Source: Leifsonia sp. Leaf264 (GTDB lineage: Bacteria > Actinomycetota > Actinomycetes > Actinomycetales > Microbacteriaceae). Taken from it: a stretch of DNA of 64,000 bases. The notes beneath the pieces are model-generated. The model searched no databases. It was not told the origin of the DNA and saw only the letters and a program-made list of their open reading frames with translations. This document shows, piece after piece, positions 42,647 through 52,869 of this stretch. The DNA lies in assembly GCF_001422325.1 (NCBI RefSeq), contig NZ_LMMR01000001.1:249256-313255 (forward strand), written 5' to 3'. A program made the translations under genes and the position numbers. Position 1 is the first letter of the stretch. Each line of letters begins with the position of its first letter.

Positions 42647-44218
42647 TCAGCGCAGGAACTTGGTGAGCGCTGCCATCTCCTCGGCCGTCGGGGCCGCCGC
42701 GGGCTTCGTGCCACCGCCGAGGCCGAAGCCGCTGCCACCGGATGCCGCGGCATCCGTCGCCGGCTTCGTTCCCGAAGCGAGTGCGGCGTTCTCAGCGGCG
42801 CGCTTGGCCGGGTTGCCCGACTTCGAGCCCTTCTTCTTGGGCTGCTGCTTGCCGCGGCCTCCCGTGAACCCGGCGCCGGGGATCGGACCCATGCCGGGAA
42901 CGTTCGGAACGCCACCCTTGGCCACGGTCTTCATCATCTTGGCCGCCTGCTCGAACCGCGAGACGAGCTGGTTGACGTCGGTCACCGTCATTCCGGATCC
43001 CTTGGCGATGCGCAGACGCCGCGAGCCGTTCAGGAGCTTGGGGTTCACCCGCTCCTTCTTGGTCATCGACTGGATGATCGCCTCGGTGCGCACGATCTCC
43101 TTCTCATCGAAGTTGTCGAGCTGCTGCTTCATGGCGCCGGCGCCGGGCAGCATGCCCATCATCTTCTTGATGGAGCCCATGTTGCGCAGCTGCTGCATCT
43201 GGCCGAGGAAGTCGTCGAGCGTGAAGGTGTCGGTCGCGAACTTCTCGGCGACCTTGCGGGCCTCCTCCTCGTCGAAGGCGCCCTGCGCCTGCTCGATGAG
43301 CGTGAGGATGTCACCGAGGTCGAGGATGCGGCTCGCCATGCGATCGGGGTGGAACGGCTCGAAGTCGTCGAGGCCCTCACCCGTTGACGCGAAGATGATG
43401 GGTCGTCCGGTGACCGAGGCGACCGAGAGCGCAGCTCCACCGCGCGCATCGCCGTCGAGCTTGGAGAGCACGACACCGGTGAAGTCGACGCCGTCCTGGA
43501 AGGCCTTCGCCGTGGCGACGGCATCCTGACCGATCATGGCGTCGATGACGAAGAGGACCTCGTCGGGATCGATGGCCTTGCGGATGTCGCCGGCCTGCTT
43601 CATCAGCTCGGCATCCACGCCGAGGCGACCGGCGGTGTCGACGATGACGGTGTCGTACTGCTTCTGCACGGCGAACTTGACGCCGTCCTTGGCCACCTTG
43701 ACCGGGTTGCCGACGCCGTTGCCCGGCTCGGGCGCGAAGACCGGGACCCCGGCCTGTTCGCCGACGACCTGCAGCTGGGTGACGGCGTTGGGGCGCTGGA
43801 GGTCGCTCGCGACGAGCAGCGGCGTGTGGCCGTCCTTGACGAGCCACTTGGCGAGCTTGCCGGCCAGGGTCGTCTTACCGGCACCCTGGAGGCCGGCGAG
43901 CATGATGACCGTCGGCGGCTTCTTCGCGAACTCGAGGCGGCGCTGCTGGCCACCGAGGATCTGCACGAGCTCCTCGTTGACGATCTGCACGACCTGCTGG
44001 GCCGGGTTCAGCGCCTTGTTGACCTCGTCGCCGAGGGCCCGCTCGCGCACCCTGCCGGTGAACTCCTTGACGACGTCGAGCGCGACGTCGGCGTCGAGCA
44101 GGGCGCGCCGGATCTCGCGCACTGTGCCGTCGACGTCAGCCGCCGAGAGCTTGCCCTTCGTGCGGAGGTTCTTGAAGGTATCGGCGAGCCGATCAGAGAG
44201 GGTTCCGAATGTAGCCAT
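42647..44218 (-). CDS. ffh: Signal recognition particle protein Ffh
   Basis: SRP54 GTPase (523 residues) that binds signal sequences and 4.5S RNA. The N-terminal four-helix bundle is residues 1-90, then the GTPase: LAGLQGAGKTTLAGKL near 104-120, DTAGRLGVDAELM near 190-202, LSKLDGDARGG near 246-256, and the TGRPIIFASTGEGLDDFEPF region near 265-285. The methionine-rich M domain follows (FLGQMQQLRNMGSIKKMMGMLPG, in parts near 335-360, and RRLRIAKGSGMTV near 400). An Ala/Gly/Lys tail ends the protein. A TAAACT box lies nine bases before the ATG. ftsY and DUF2004 lie upstream, the usual order. Confidence 0.97.
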   Translation of the reverse strand: MATFGTLSDRLADTFKNLRTKGKLSAADVDGTVREIRRALLDADVALDVVKEFTGRVRERALGDEVNKALNPAQQVVQIVNEELVQILGGQQRRLEFAKKPPTVIMLAGLQGAGKTTLAGKLAKWLVKDGHTPLLVASDLQRPNAVTQLQVVGEQAGVPVFAPEPGNGVGNPVKVAKDGVKFAVQKQYDTVIVDTAGRLGVDAELMKQAGDIRKAIDPDEVLFVIDAMIGQDAVATAKAFQDGVDFTGVVLSKLDGDARGGAALSVASVTGRPIIFASTGEGLDDFEPFHPDRMASRILDLGDILTLIEQAQGAFDEEEARKVAEKFATDTFTLDDFLGQMQQLRNMGSIKKMMGMLPGAGAMKQQLDNFDEKEIVRTEAIIQSMTKKERVNPKLLNGSRRLRIAKGSGMTVTDVNQLVSRFEQAAKMMKTVAKGGVPNVPGMGPIPGAGFTGGRGKQQPKKKGSKSGNPAKRAAENAALASGTKPATDAAASGGSGFGLGGGTKPAAAPTAEEMAALTKFLR

Positions 44219-44227
44219 GGTGCATCC

Positions 44228-44233
44228 AGTTTA
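44228..44233 (-). promoter_or_regulatory. -10 box of ffh (TAAACT), near-leaderless
   Basis: TAAACT ends nine bases before the ffh ATG, giving a leader of about two bases. Confidence 0.4.
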
Positions 44234-44257
44234 CCGGTGCGCCGTGGGTGCTCGGGG

Positions 44258-44758
44258 TCAGGCGTCGACGTCCGTAGAGACCACATCGCCCTGCATGTCG
44301 AAGGAGGCGCTCAGGATGCTGTCGGACTCGTCAGGAGCGAGGGCGTACTCGAAGACGGCGAACTGCTCCTCGGAGCCGGAGTGGTGCGGGTGGAAGCCCA
44401 CGCGCAGCAGCTTGAGTGAACGCAGCACGTCGATGTCACGGTCGCCGGAGTCGTAGTCGAGCGACTCCGCGAGGATCTCGGGGTCGAGCTCAGCGAACTG
44501 CGAGGTCAGGTAGAGCATCGCGTTGGAGCCCTCCTGGCCGATCTCGGCGACGAACGCCTCGCGGGCGCGGGAGTCCAGTTGTTCGAGCGAGTTGACCATG
44601 GCGGCGGCCACGTCGAGGGCCTCATCCGTCACCGACTGCTCGCTCGGCGCCCGCAGGTCGACATCGACGTACTGGTCTCCGGCGTCGACGCCCTCCGACC
44701 AGTGCAGCTCGCCGTCGTCGCCGTCGAGGAGTCCGAAGAAGTCGTGTTCGATCGACAT
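44258..44758 (-). CDS. DUF2004 family protein
   Basis: An acidic protein of 166 residues with the DUF2004 core (VDVDLRAPSEQSVTDEALDVAAAMV near 30-55, ending in the FHPHHSGSEEQFAVFEYAL region near 123-141). The family is found mainly in Actinobacteria and its function is unknown. It lies between ftsY and ffh, with gaps of 56 and 39 bases, and AAAGGA precedes the ATG, so it may ride on a transcript with ftsY. A role tied to SRP is only suggested by position. Confidence 0.85.
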   Translation of the reverse strand: MSIEHDFFGLLDGDDGELHWSEGVDAGDQYVDVDLRAPSEQSVTDEALDVAAAMVNSLEQLDSRAREAFVAEIGQEGSNAMLYLTSQFAELDPEILAESLDYDSGDRDIDVLRSLKLLRVGFHPHHSGSEEQFAVFEYALAPDESDSILSASFDMQGDVVSTDVDA

Positions 44759-44814
44759 CAGGCGATCCTTTCGTTGGGCGCTGTCCTGGGTTCCGCCGCT
44801 CGAGGCGGCTGGAG

Positions 44815-45690
<876 letters not shown>

Positions 45691-45696
45691 GGCTCA

Positions 45697-45702
45697 AGCG
45701 TA
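45697..45702 (-). promoter_or_regulatory. Leaderless-type -10 box of ftsY (TACGCT)
   Basis: TACGCT ends six bases before the ATG at 45690 in the divergent gap shared with the FAD oxidase gene. Confidence 0.5.
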
Positions 45703-45792
45703 CTGGCGTGCAGGGTCTTCCCCGTGTCGGTCGGCGGCGCTATCGTTCGAGGCATCCTCAGATTCCACCCCATCGTCGTCTGGAGTAGCCCT

Positions 45793-47160
45793 GTGTCATC
45801 GTCGACCCCGCCCGCCATCACCGAACTTCAGCACACCATCTCCGGCGCCGTCGTCCTCCCGGATGACTCCGGCTACGACGACGCCCGCGAGGCATGGAAC
45901 CTCACCGTCGATCAGCGCCCGACTGCCGTCGTGACCCCGGCCGACGTCGCCGAGGTGCGTACAGTCATCGCCGCGGCGGCAGCCTCAGGGCTCGGGGTCA
46001 CGGTGCAGCCGAACGGGCACGGCGCCAACGGTTCCCTCGATGGGGTGGTGCTGGTGCGGCCGACGGCCTTCGACGAGCTCGTCATCGACACGGATGCCCG
46101 TACGGCACGCGTCGGCGCCGGCGTCAACTGGGGACGCGTGCTCACCGCCCTCGACGGCACCGGGCTCGTGGCGCTGGCCGGCAGCAACCCCGAGGTCAAC
46201 GCCGTCGGCTACTCGATCGCGGGCGGCCATTCCATGTTCAGCCGCGCCTACGGGCTGGCTTCACGATCGGTGACGGCGGTCGAACTCGTCGACGCGAGTG
46301 GCGAGCTGCGCCGGGTCACCGCCGACGCGGACTCGGAGTTGTTCTGGGCCCTGCGAGGCGGGGGCGGACTGTTCGGCGTGATCACGGCCATCGAGTTCAC
46401 GTTGTATCCGGCGGATCAGTTGTTCGGGGGCGGCATCATCTTCCCGATCGGCCTGGGCATCGACGTCGTCACGGCGGGCTTCGAGCTCGGGGCGTCCGAC
46501 CCTGCACTCGGCATCGACGTCGGACTGGCACGCTTCCCCGACATGCCGCAGCTGCCGGAGCCGCTGCGCGGGCAGACCGTGGCCTCAGTGTCCTTCCTGC
46601 ATATCGGGGACGCCGCATCCGCAGCGCCGATCGTGGAACGCCTGCGCGCCATCGGCACGCCCCTGCTCGACGGGCTCCGGGAGTTCACCATCGGCGACCT
46701 CGCCGCAGTCGCCGCCGAGCCGACCGACCCGATGCCGACGATCGACTGGGGCGGCACCGTCGACGGCTTCGATCGAGTGACGGCGACCGAGCTGGTCGGC
46801 GCCTTCCTGGCCGGGGTCCAAGCCGGGCTGAGCCGGGTCAGCGTGCGGGTGCTCGGCGGCAACATCGCGGCGAATCCCGGCATCGACGACGCCGCCATCG
46901 GAGCCATCACGGCGCCGGCGCTCATCAGTTCCGGCGTGCTCGCCTTCACCCCCGAGATGGCTGCAGGAGCAGATGCTGCTCTCCAACCGCTTCGGGACTT
47001 CGCCGCAGCACACCCGACCTCGGGGATGGTGCCCTCGTTCCTCGGCAGCGGCACCGGCCTGGCCGATGCCTTCGATGACGCCTCGCTCGCGCGCCTGCGT
47101 GCGGTGAAGGAACGCGTGGACCCGAACGGAGTGATCCGCAGCAACCGCCCGCTGCCGTGA
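45793..47160 (+). CDS. FAD-binding (PCMH-type, berberine-bridge-like) oxidoreductase
   Basis: A 455-residue flavoprotein of the VAO/PCMH superfamily: FAD-binding region at residues 45-215 and a C-terminal substrate region ending in a BBE-like tail (RVDPNGVIRSNRPLP). The His of PNGHGANG near 75 is at the place of the 8-alpha-histidyl FAD link in this family. The second (Cys) attachment site of two-point enzymes is absent: the segment reads AGGHSMFSRAYGLASR near 140-155. Such enzymes oxidise sugars or secondary metabolites. The start is the GTG at 45793, which has GGAG eight bases upstream; TATCGT near 45740 may be its -10 box. It is inserted between smc and ftsY on the opposite strand, with no biosynthetic partners nearby. 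Confidence 0.87.
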   Translation: MSSSTPPAITELQHTISGAVVLPDDSGYDDAREAWNLTVDQRPTAVVTPADVAEVRTVIAAAAASGLGVTVQPNGHGANGSLDGVVLVRPTAFDELVIDTDARTARVGAGVNWGRVLTALDGTGLVALAGSNPEVNAVGYSIAGGHSMFSRAYGLASRSVTAVELVDASGELRRVTADADSELFWALRGGGGLFGVITAIEFTLYPADQLFGGGIIFPIGLGIDVVTAGFELGASDPALGIDVGLARFPDMPQLPEPLRGQTVASVSFLHIGDAASAAPIVERLRAIGTPLLDGLREFTIGDLAAVAAEPTDPMPTIDWGGTVDGFDRVTATELVGAFLAGVQAGLSRVSVRVLGGNIAANPGIDDAAIGAITAPALISSGVLAFTPEMAAGADAALQPLRDFAAAHPTSGMVPSFLGSGTGLADAFDDASLARLRAVKERVDPNGVIRSNRPLP

Positions 47161-47201
47161 CACTCCGCTCGCCGGCCTGACCTGCGCTCGCTGAGGTCGA
47201 G

Positions 47202-50200
47202 CTACGCGCTCGCGCGCTCCTCCGCGACCCGCTGGCCGACCACGGCCGACACGCCGTCCTGGCGCATCGAGACGCCGTACAGCGCGTCGGCGATCTCCAT
47301 CGTGCGCTTCTGGTGCGTGATGACGATGAGCTGGCTCGACTCGCGCAGGTCCTGGAAGATCGTGAGCAGGCGGCCGAGGTTGGCGTCGTCGAGCGCCGCC
47401 TCGACCTCGTCCATGATGTAGAACGGGCTGGGCCGCGCCTTGAAGATGGCGATGAGCAGCGCGACGGCCGCCAGGGAACGCTCGCCGCCGGAGAGCAAGG
47501 AGAGCCGCTCGATCTTCTTGCCCGCGGGCTTCACCGCGACCTCGATGCCCGTGGTGAGCATGTTCTCGGGATCGGTCAGGGTGATGCTGCCGACGCCGCC
47601 CGGGAACAGGATCGGGAACACCTGGCCGAACGCCGCCTGGGTGTCGTCGAACGCCGCCGCGAAGATGACCTGCATCTTCTCGTCGATCTCCTCGATGATC
47701 GTGATCAGGTCCTTGCGGGTGTTCGTGAGGTCGGTGAGCTGTTCGGTGAGGAACTTGTGCCGCTGCTCCAGCGCCGCGAACTCCTCGAGCGCGAGCGGGT
47801 TCACCCGTCCGAGCTGCGCGAAGGTGCGCTCGGCCTTCTCGAGGCGCTTCTTCTGCTCTGCGCGGTCGAAGACCGACGGCTCGCCGCCCTCGACCTCCGC
47901 GGGCACGGGCTCGTCCGGACCGTACTCCGCGATCAGCACGTCCTCGACGAGGCCGAGTTCCGAGCCGGCACGCTCGAGCAGGCTCGACAGGTGCAGCTTT
48001 TTCTCGTAGATCTGCAGCTCCAGGCCGTGCACGTTCTCGGTGATGGCATTCAGTCGCTCGCGGGTCGCCGCCTCGTCGCGGCGCAGGGCCACGAGCTCCT
48101 CGTTCTGGCTGGCTCGCTGGGCCTCGGCCGTGGCGAGCTCGAGGCGGGCCTGAGCGACGGATGCGTCGACCGAGGTGAGCACGGCCGGAAGGGCCTCGGT
48201 CACGGCCGTCGCCGATTCCACCTGACGACGACGGATGACGGCACGTCGGGCCGCCTCCTCCGCTGCCGCGCGCTCCGACTCGCGCTGGCGCACCAGGGCA
48301 GCGGAGCGGGCCTGCTCGGCACGCACCCGCTCCCGGGCGGTCTCGAGCGAGAGTCGGCCCTCGACCTCGCGCTCACGGGCCGACTCCAGCTCGACAAGCA
48401 GGCTGTCGCGCGCCGAGACGTCGAGGATCGGGCGCGGCTTCGACCTGGCGGCGTCGAGAGCAGTGCGCGCCGTCGTCGCCGCGTTCTCGGCCTCGGCGAC
48501 CCGTTCCGCAGCGAGCTGCAGCGCCCCGTCGAGACGGGCCTGCTCGGCGCCGGCGGCCTCGGACTGCACGCGGGCCCTGTTGAGCCTCTCGGCTGCGGCG
48601 GCCAACTGCGAATCGAACTCCCGGAGAGCCGCGAGGGCCGCTGCTGACTGCTCCTTCGACACCTGCAGGATGCCGCGCTGCTCGGCCAGCGCGAAACGCG
48701 ACCGTTCGATGACCGAGGTGACCTCGTTCAGGCGCTCGGCAGCGGCGTCGCGTTCGGCCACGAGTTCGAGTCGGGATCTCTTGGCGCCGCTGCCGCCACG
48801 CAGAACGAAGGTGGTGAGCACGTCACCGGCCCGGGTGATGACGGTCACCGGAGTCGCGGCATCCGCCAGCCCGCCTCGCCAGGCGGACCGAGCGGCGGCG
48901 AGGTCGTCGACGATCACCGTGTTGGCCAACAGGCTGAGCACGCCGTCGGGCGCGTTGACGACACCGGATGCGGCGACGTAGCCGTCACCGGACAGGGCGG
49001 CCGTCACAGCGCGGTCGGGACGGGCCACGACGACCTCGACCCTGCCGAGCTCCTCGGCGATCGCGTACTCGACGGCGGCCGTCGCGGCGTCGAGGTCGTC
49101 GGCGAGAACGGCGTCGGCGAGAGTTCCGAGAGCGGCCGCGATCGCGGCCTCGTAGCCGGGATGAATCTGCACGTGCTCGGCGACGAGCCCGAGAACGCCG
49201 GAGAGGCCGGCCGCGACCAGCGCGGCCGAGCCGTCCTTCTGATCGAGGGCCGACGACAGGGCTCCGGTCTTCGCGGCGAGGGCGTCGCGCTCGCGTTCGT
49301 GGCCGTGCAGCTCCTCGCGGATGCGCTCGATCTCGGCCTCGGCCTCGAACAGGGCGCCCTGGGCGAGCTCGTAGGTCTCGTCGAGGTCGGTCTCGCCGAC
49401 ATCGGCTGTCGCAGCCTCCGCCTCGAGCCTGGCGAACTCGGCCCGCACGACGGCGTGGCGCTCGCGCGCGGCCTCGAGGGCGTTCTCCTGCCGCAGCACC
49501 TCACCGCGCACGGCGGCGAGACGGGATGCTGCAGCATCGGACTGACCGGTGAGCTTGGTGATCTCGAGGTCGTGGCGCGAGACCAACGCGCTCTGCGCCG
49601 CGATCTCCTCGTCAACGCCATCGAGGGAGTGGCGTGCCGACGCCGTCACGAACTGGGCCTGCTGCAGCGCGGCCTCGGCGAGCACGACGACCTCCTGGAG
49701 TCGCACGATCTCGGCCGCGGCGTCGTCGAGCATCTGCGAGCTGACGGTGGGGCCGGCATCCGGAGCCTCTGACTCGCCACCGAGCAGGGCGATGCGCTGG
49801 TTGGCCAGGGTGTACAGGCCGCGCAGGCGCTCCTGCACGGACTCCAGGCCGAAGGCCGTGCGGCGCGCGCCGTCGACGGCGTCGCCCACCTGCTCCTGCT
49901 CGATGCGCTGGATGCGCAGCTGCTTCTGCTCGAGCTGCTCCTGCAGCACGATCCGCTCGCTGTGCCGCTCGTGCTCGTTGCGGGTGTGCCCGGCGAGTGC
50001 AGTGCGCAGGCCGACGACCTCATCCGCCAGGATGCGGGCCCTGGCGTCGCGGACGATGGCGGCGATGGACTGCGCCTCACGGGCGATCTCGGCCTGGCGA
50101 CCGAGTGGCTTCAACTGGCGGCGGATCTCGCCGGCGAGGTCGGAGAGTCGCGTCAGGTTGGTCTGCATCGCCTCGAGCTTGCGTACGGTCTTCTCCTTGC

Positions 50201-50717
50201 GGCGCCGGTGCTTGAGGATTCCCGCCGCCTCCTCGATGAAGCCGCGACGTTCCTCGGGGCTCGCGCGCAGCACGGCGTCGAGCTGGCCCTGGCCGACGAT
50301 CACGTGCATCTCACGCCCCAGGCCGGAGTCGCTGAGGAGCTCCTGCACGTCGAGGAGACGGCAGCCCTGGCCATTGATCGCGTACTCGCTCGATCCGTTG
50401 CGGAACAGGGTGCGGCTGATCGTGACCTCGGTGTACTCGATCGGCAGGGCGCCGTCGGAGTTGTCGATGGTGAGGGTGACCTCGGCCCGACCGAGCGGGC
50501 CACGGGTCGACGTGCCCGCGAAGATGACGTCCTCCATCTTGCCGCCGCGGAGGGTCTTGGCGCCCTGCTCGCCCATGACCCAGGCGAGGGCGTCGACGAC
50601 GTTCGACTTGCCGGAGCCGTTGGGTCCGACCACGCAGGTCACACCGGGCTCGAAGGCGAAGGTGGTCGGCTGCGCGAAGGACTTGAACCCCTTCAGGGTC
50701 AGGCTCTTCAGGTACAA
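47202..50717 (-). CDS. smc: Chromosome segregation protein SMC
   Basis: Structural-maintenance-of-chromosomes ATPase, 1171 residues. The N-terminal head has LTLKGFKSFA at residue 5, Walker A VVGPNGSGKSNVVDAL near 30-45 and the Q-loop region WVMGEQGAKTLRG. Long coiled coils run from about 165-490 and 670-1010 around a hinge near 500-665. The C-terminal head carries the signature LLSGGERSLAAVAL near 1085 and Walker B FYIMDEVEAALDD near 1110-1122. The start is the TTG at 50717: AAAGAGG lies six bases upstream and the family starts here (YLKSLTLKGF). Longer in-frame starts lack support. Its stop is 41 bases from the convergent FAD oxidase stop. Confidence 0.96.
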   Translation of the reverse strand: MYLKSLTLKGFKSFAQPTTFAFEPGVTCVVGPNGSGKSNVVDALAWVMGEQGAKTLRGGKMEDVIFAGTSTRGPLGRAEVTLTIDNSDGALPIEYTEVTISRTLFRNGSSEYAINGQGCRLLDVQELLSDSGLGREMHVIVGQGQLDAVLRASPEERRGFIEEAAGILKHRRRKEKTVRKLEAMQTNLTRLSDLAGEIRRQLKPLGRQAEIAREAQSIAAIVRDARARILADEVVGLRTALAGHTRNEHERHSERIVLQEQLEQKQLRIQRIEQEQVGDAVDGARRTAFGLESVQERLRGLYTLANQRIALLGGESEAPDAGPTVSSQMLDDAAAEIVRLQEVVVLAEAALQQAQFVTASARHSLDGVDEEIAAQSALVSRHDLEITKLTGQSDAAASRLAAVRGEVLRQENALEAARERHAVVRAEFARLEAEAATADVGETDLDETYELAQGALFEAEAEIERIREELHGHERERDALAAKTGALSSALDQKDGSAALVAAGLSGVLGLVAEHVQIHPGYEAAIAAALGTLADAVLADDLDAATAAVEYAIAEELGRVEVVVARPDRAVTAALSGDGYVAASGVVNAPDGVLSLLANTVIVDDLAAARSAWRGGLADAATPVTVITRAGDVLTTFVLRGGSGAKRSRLELVAERDAAAERLNEVTSVIERSRFALAEQRGILQVSKEQSAAALAALREFDSQLAAAAERLNRARVQSEAAGAEQARLDGALQLAAERVAEAENAATTARTALDAARSKPRPILDVSARDSLLVELESAREREVEGRLSLETARERVRAEQARSAALVRQRESERAAAEEAARRAVIRRRQVESATAVTEALPAVLTSVDASVAQARLELATAEAQRASQNEELVALRRDEAATRERLNAITENVHGLELQIYEKKLHLSSLLERAGSELGLVEDVLIAEYGPDEPVPAEVEGGEPSVFDRAEQKKRLEKAERTFAQLGRVNPLALEEFAALEQRHKFLTEQLTDLTNTRKDLITIIEEIDEKMQVIFAAAFDDTQAAFGQVFPILFPGGVGSITLTDPENMLTTGIEVAVKPAGKKIERLSLLSGGERSLAAVALLIAIFKARPSPFYIMDEVEAALDDANLGRLLTIFQDLRESSQLIVITHQKRTMEIADALYGVSMRQDGVSAVVGQRVAEERASA

Positions 50718-50835
50718 CGCGTGCCTCTTTCTCGCCGGCGGATGCTTGCCACAACGGTACCGGACACATGGCCTCGCGCCCGGCAGGCGGCTAGGCTGGT
50801 CGGCTGCCCGTTTCCCGCCCAGAAGGAGGGTCCCG

Positions 50836-51912
50836 ATGACCGCGCGATTCACCATCGAGCCGCTCGTCGTCCCCGAGGCGCCGGGCGCCCCTGGCTGGGC
50901 GGACTTCGAGGCGGCCAACGCCGTGCGCAACGTCTGCGAGGCCGCGGCCTACGGCACAGACGACCTCGGCTACAGGGCCGACGAGTTGCTGCCGCTGTGG
51001 ACGAACACCGACTTCGATCCGAAGCACGGCCTCATCGCGCGTCTCGACGGCACGGTCGTCGGGCGCGCTGTCTGCGACACCCTCGCCGATCCGGCGTCGA
51101 GTCACGCGTGGCTCGAGGTGCTCGTGCGGCCTGAGGCCCGAGGGCTGGGCATCGGTGCCGCTCTCAGCGACGCCATCGAACAGCTCGCCCTCGATGACGG
51201 GAGAACCACTTACATCGTCTACGCGGCCTCCCCCGAAGCGCCCGGCCCTCGGCTCGACGCCCCGACGGGCTTCGGCTCCGTTCCACTCGAGAACCCCGAG
51301 GTGCGGTTCCTGCTCGCCCGGGGCTACAGGCTCGAGCAGCTGAACCGCGGCAGCAGGCTGGCACTGCCCGCGAACCCCGGCGCACTGCGACGACTCGAGG
51401 CCGATGCCCTCTCCCATGCCGCACCCGACTACAGCACCCTCACCTGGATCGGGACGACGCCGGAGCAGTACCGTTCCGACCTCGCCCACCTGCACACACG
51501 GATGAGCACCGATGCCCCGACCGCCGGCCTCGAGGAGCCGGAGGACGTCTGGACCGTCGAGCGCATCGACGCCGAAGACGCGTCTCGCGCCTCAGCCGAC
51601 CTGGTCCCGGTCACCGCCGCCGTGGTGCAGGCGGCCACGGGTGCCCTCGTCGCGTTCTCGACGATGTTCGTGCCGTCCGAGGCGCGACGCGCGATCACCC
51701 AGGACGACACGCTGGTGTTGCGAGAGCATCGCGGACACAGGCTGGGCACCCTCGTCAAGCTCGCGAACCTGCGCGCCGTCGAACACGCCTATCCGGGGCA
51801 TCCGTCGATCATCACCTTCAACGCCGAGGAGAATCGGCCCATGCTCGACGTGAACGAGGCCATGGGGTTCGCACCCATCGGCTACGAGGGCGCGTGGCGC
51901 CGCGACGCATAG
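50836..51912 (+). CDS. GNAT-family N-acetyltransferase (two-domain)
   Basis: A 358-residue protein with two GNAT folds. The N-terminal domain has the acetyl-CoA loop VRPEARGLGIGAALSDAIEQLA near 98-119 (R-x2-G-x-G/A form); the C-terminal domain has LREHRGHRLGTLVKLANLRAV near 296-316 and the final NEAMGFAPIGYEGAWRR typical of mycothiol-synthase-like and Eis-like acetyltransferases. The substrate is unknown. A strong AGAAGGAGG (50821-50829) sets the ATG. It is divergent from smc; its promoter may include TAGGCT near 50791. Confidence 0.87.
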   Translation: MTARFTIEPLVVPEAPGAPGWADFEAANAVRNVCEAAAYGTDDLGYRADELLPLWTNTDFDPKHGLIARLDGTVVGRAVCDTLADPASSHAWLEVLVRPEARGLGIGAALSDAIEQLALDDGRTTYIVYAASPEAPGPRLDAPTGFGSVPLENPEVRFLLARGYRLEQLNRGSRLALPANPGALRRLEADALSHAAPDYSTLTWIGTTPEQYRSDLAHLHTRMSTDAPTAGLEEPEDVWTVERIDAEDASRASADLVPVTAAVVQAATGALVAFSTMFVPSEARRAITQDDTLVLREHRGHRLGTLVKLANLRAVEHAYPGHPSIITFNAEENRPMLDVNEAMGFAPIGYEGAWRRDA

Positions 51913-51977
51913 TCCTGACAGCTCACTCGCGACACATCCTGCGGAGCCCGACGACGATGGACGCCGTTGGATTCGCC

Positions 51978-52856
51978 TCAGCTCGCAGGCGCGTCCTTCG
52001 CGAGAAGCTGGGCGATCTCGGCGATGGAGCGCCCACTGGCCAGGCGATAGCAGGAGACGGCATCCTCGCCGGCGAGCTGAGCGATCAGATCCCCGGTGGT
52101 CGTCCAGCGCTTCACACCCTGAGGCCAGCTCGCAGCCATCGGCGTCAACTCGGGTGCCGGGAGCGGCTGGAAGTCGGGGAGGCGAGGGAGTCCAATAGAG
52201 AGCCTCGCCTCGGCACCGATTGCGGCAACGAGCCAACATTCGGCGAACGCCGCCGGACGGATCGAGGCCGCCAGGGCATCCTCGCCTCGATGGATCTGGG
52301 TCATGGTGTCGGAGCGGATCACCGTCCACCGCGTGCCGAGGATGTCGAGCCTCATCTGCCGGTCGTTGTGAAGGTCGATCTGCGCGCCGAAGGACTGCAC
52401 TGCTGCGATGCACTCGGGTGACAACAGCCGTGCGGGGTCGTCTCGTTCGCGCCGGCGTGCCTCCAGCTCCCATGCAGCCTGCGCCTGTGGCCGGTACTCG
52501 AGTTCGAGGGCCTCCCGATCCGGATCGGCACCCTCGGCGAGCCGGCGATGCAGCCACGCGGGGTCGATCTGGAGGTAGTACCGGAAATCGACGCGGCGCG
52601 GCCCGCGCTTCGACGTCACGCGAGCGTCGGGGACGAGCAGTTGAACTCCGTGATCGGAGGACCAGACCGCAACGACGCGACCATCGGCAACGGCGACCCA
52701 GGACCAACCACGAGCGCGGATCTCAGGCGCGGCTCGATCCAGCAGCGCACTCAATCGTGTGCCGCGGGCCACCGTGACCTGGTGAGCATGGGATCGCCCG
52801 TCGTCGCCCATCGCGACGCTGTCGCGGTCGACATCGATGACGAGCGCTCTGTACAC
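51978..52856 (-). CDS. Uncharacterised protein
   Basis: A 292-residue soluble protein I cannot assign. Visible features are an N-terminal Asp-rich strand (VYRALVIDVDRDSVAMGDDG), a Trp-rich beta segment (ARGWSWVAVADGRVVAVW near 52-69), RVDFRYYLQIDPAWLHRRLAEG near 90-111 and an Arg/Glu-rich helix near 125-145. There are no membrane segments, no signal peptide and no cysteine cluster. It lies ten bases downstream of mutM. GTG 52856 is chosen because a TAGGCT box ends seven bases before it; a longer frame running into mutM is open but unlikely. A DNA-repair role is suggested only by position. Confidence 0.7.
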   Translation of the reverse strand: MYRALVIDVDRDSVAMGDDGRSHAHQVTVARGTRLSALLDRAAPEIRARGWSWVAVADGRVVAVWSSDHGVQLLVPDARVTSKRGPRRVDFRYYLQIDPAWLHRRLAEGADPDREALELEYRPQAQAAWELEARRRERDDPARLLSPECIAAVQSFGAQIDLHNDRQMRLDILGTRWTVIRSDTMTQIHRGEDALAASIRPAAFAECWLVAAIGAEARLSIGLPRLPDFQPLPAPELTPMAASWPQGVKRWTTTGDLIAQLAGEDAVSCYRLASGRSIAEIAQLLAKDAPAS

Positions 52857-52863
52857 CCACGTG

Positions 52864-52869
52864 AGCCTA
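52864..52869 (-). promoter_or_regulatory. Leaderless-type -10 box (TAGGCT) overlapping the mutM stop
   Basis: TAGGCT ends seven bases before the GTG at 52856; its first three bases are the TAG stop codon of mutM. Confidence 0.55.

Noticed and set aside
45793-47160. Biosynthetic gene cluster around the FAD oxidase
   Set aside because: All neighbours are housekeeping genes (smc, ftsY) and no other biosynthetic enzymes or transporters are present.
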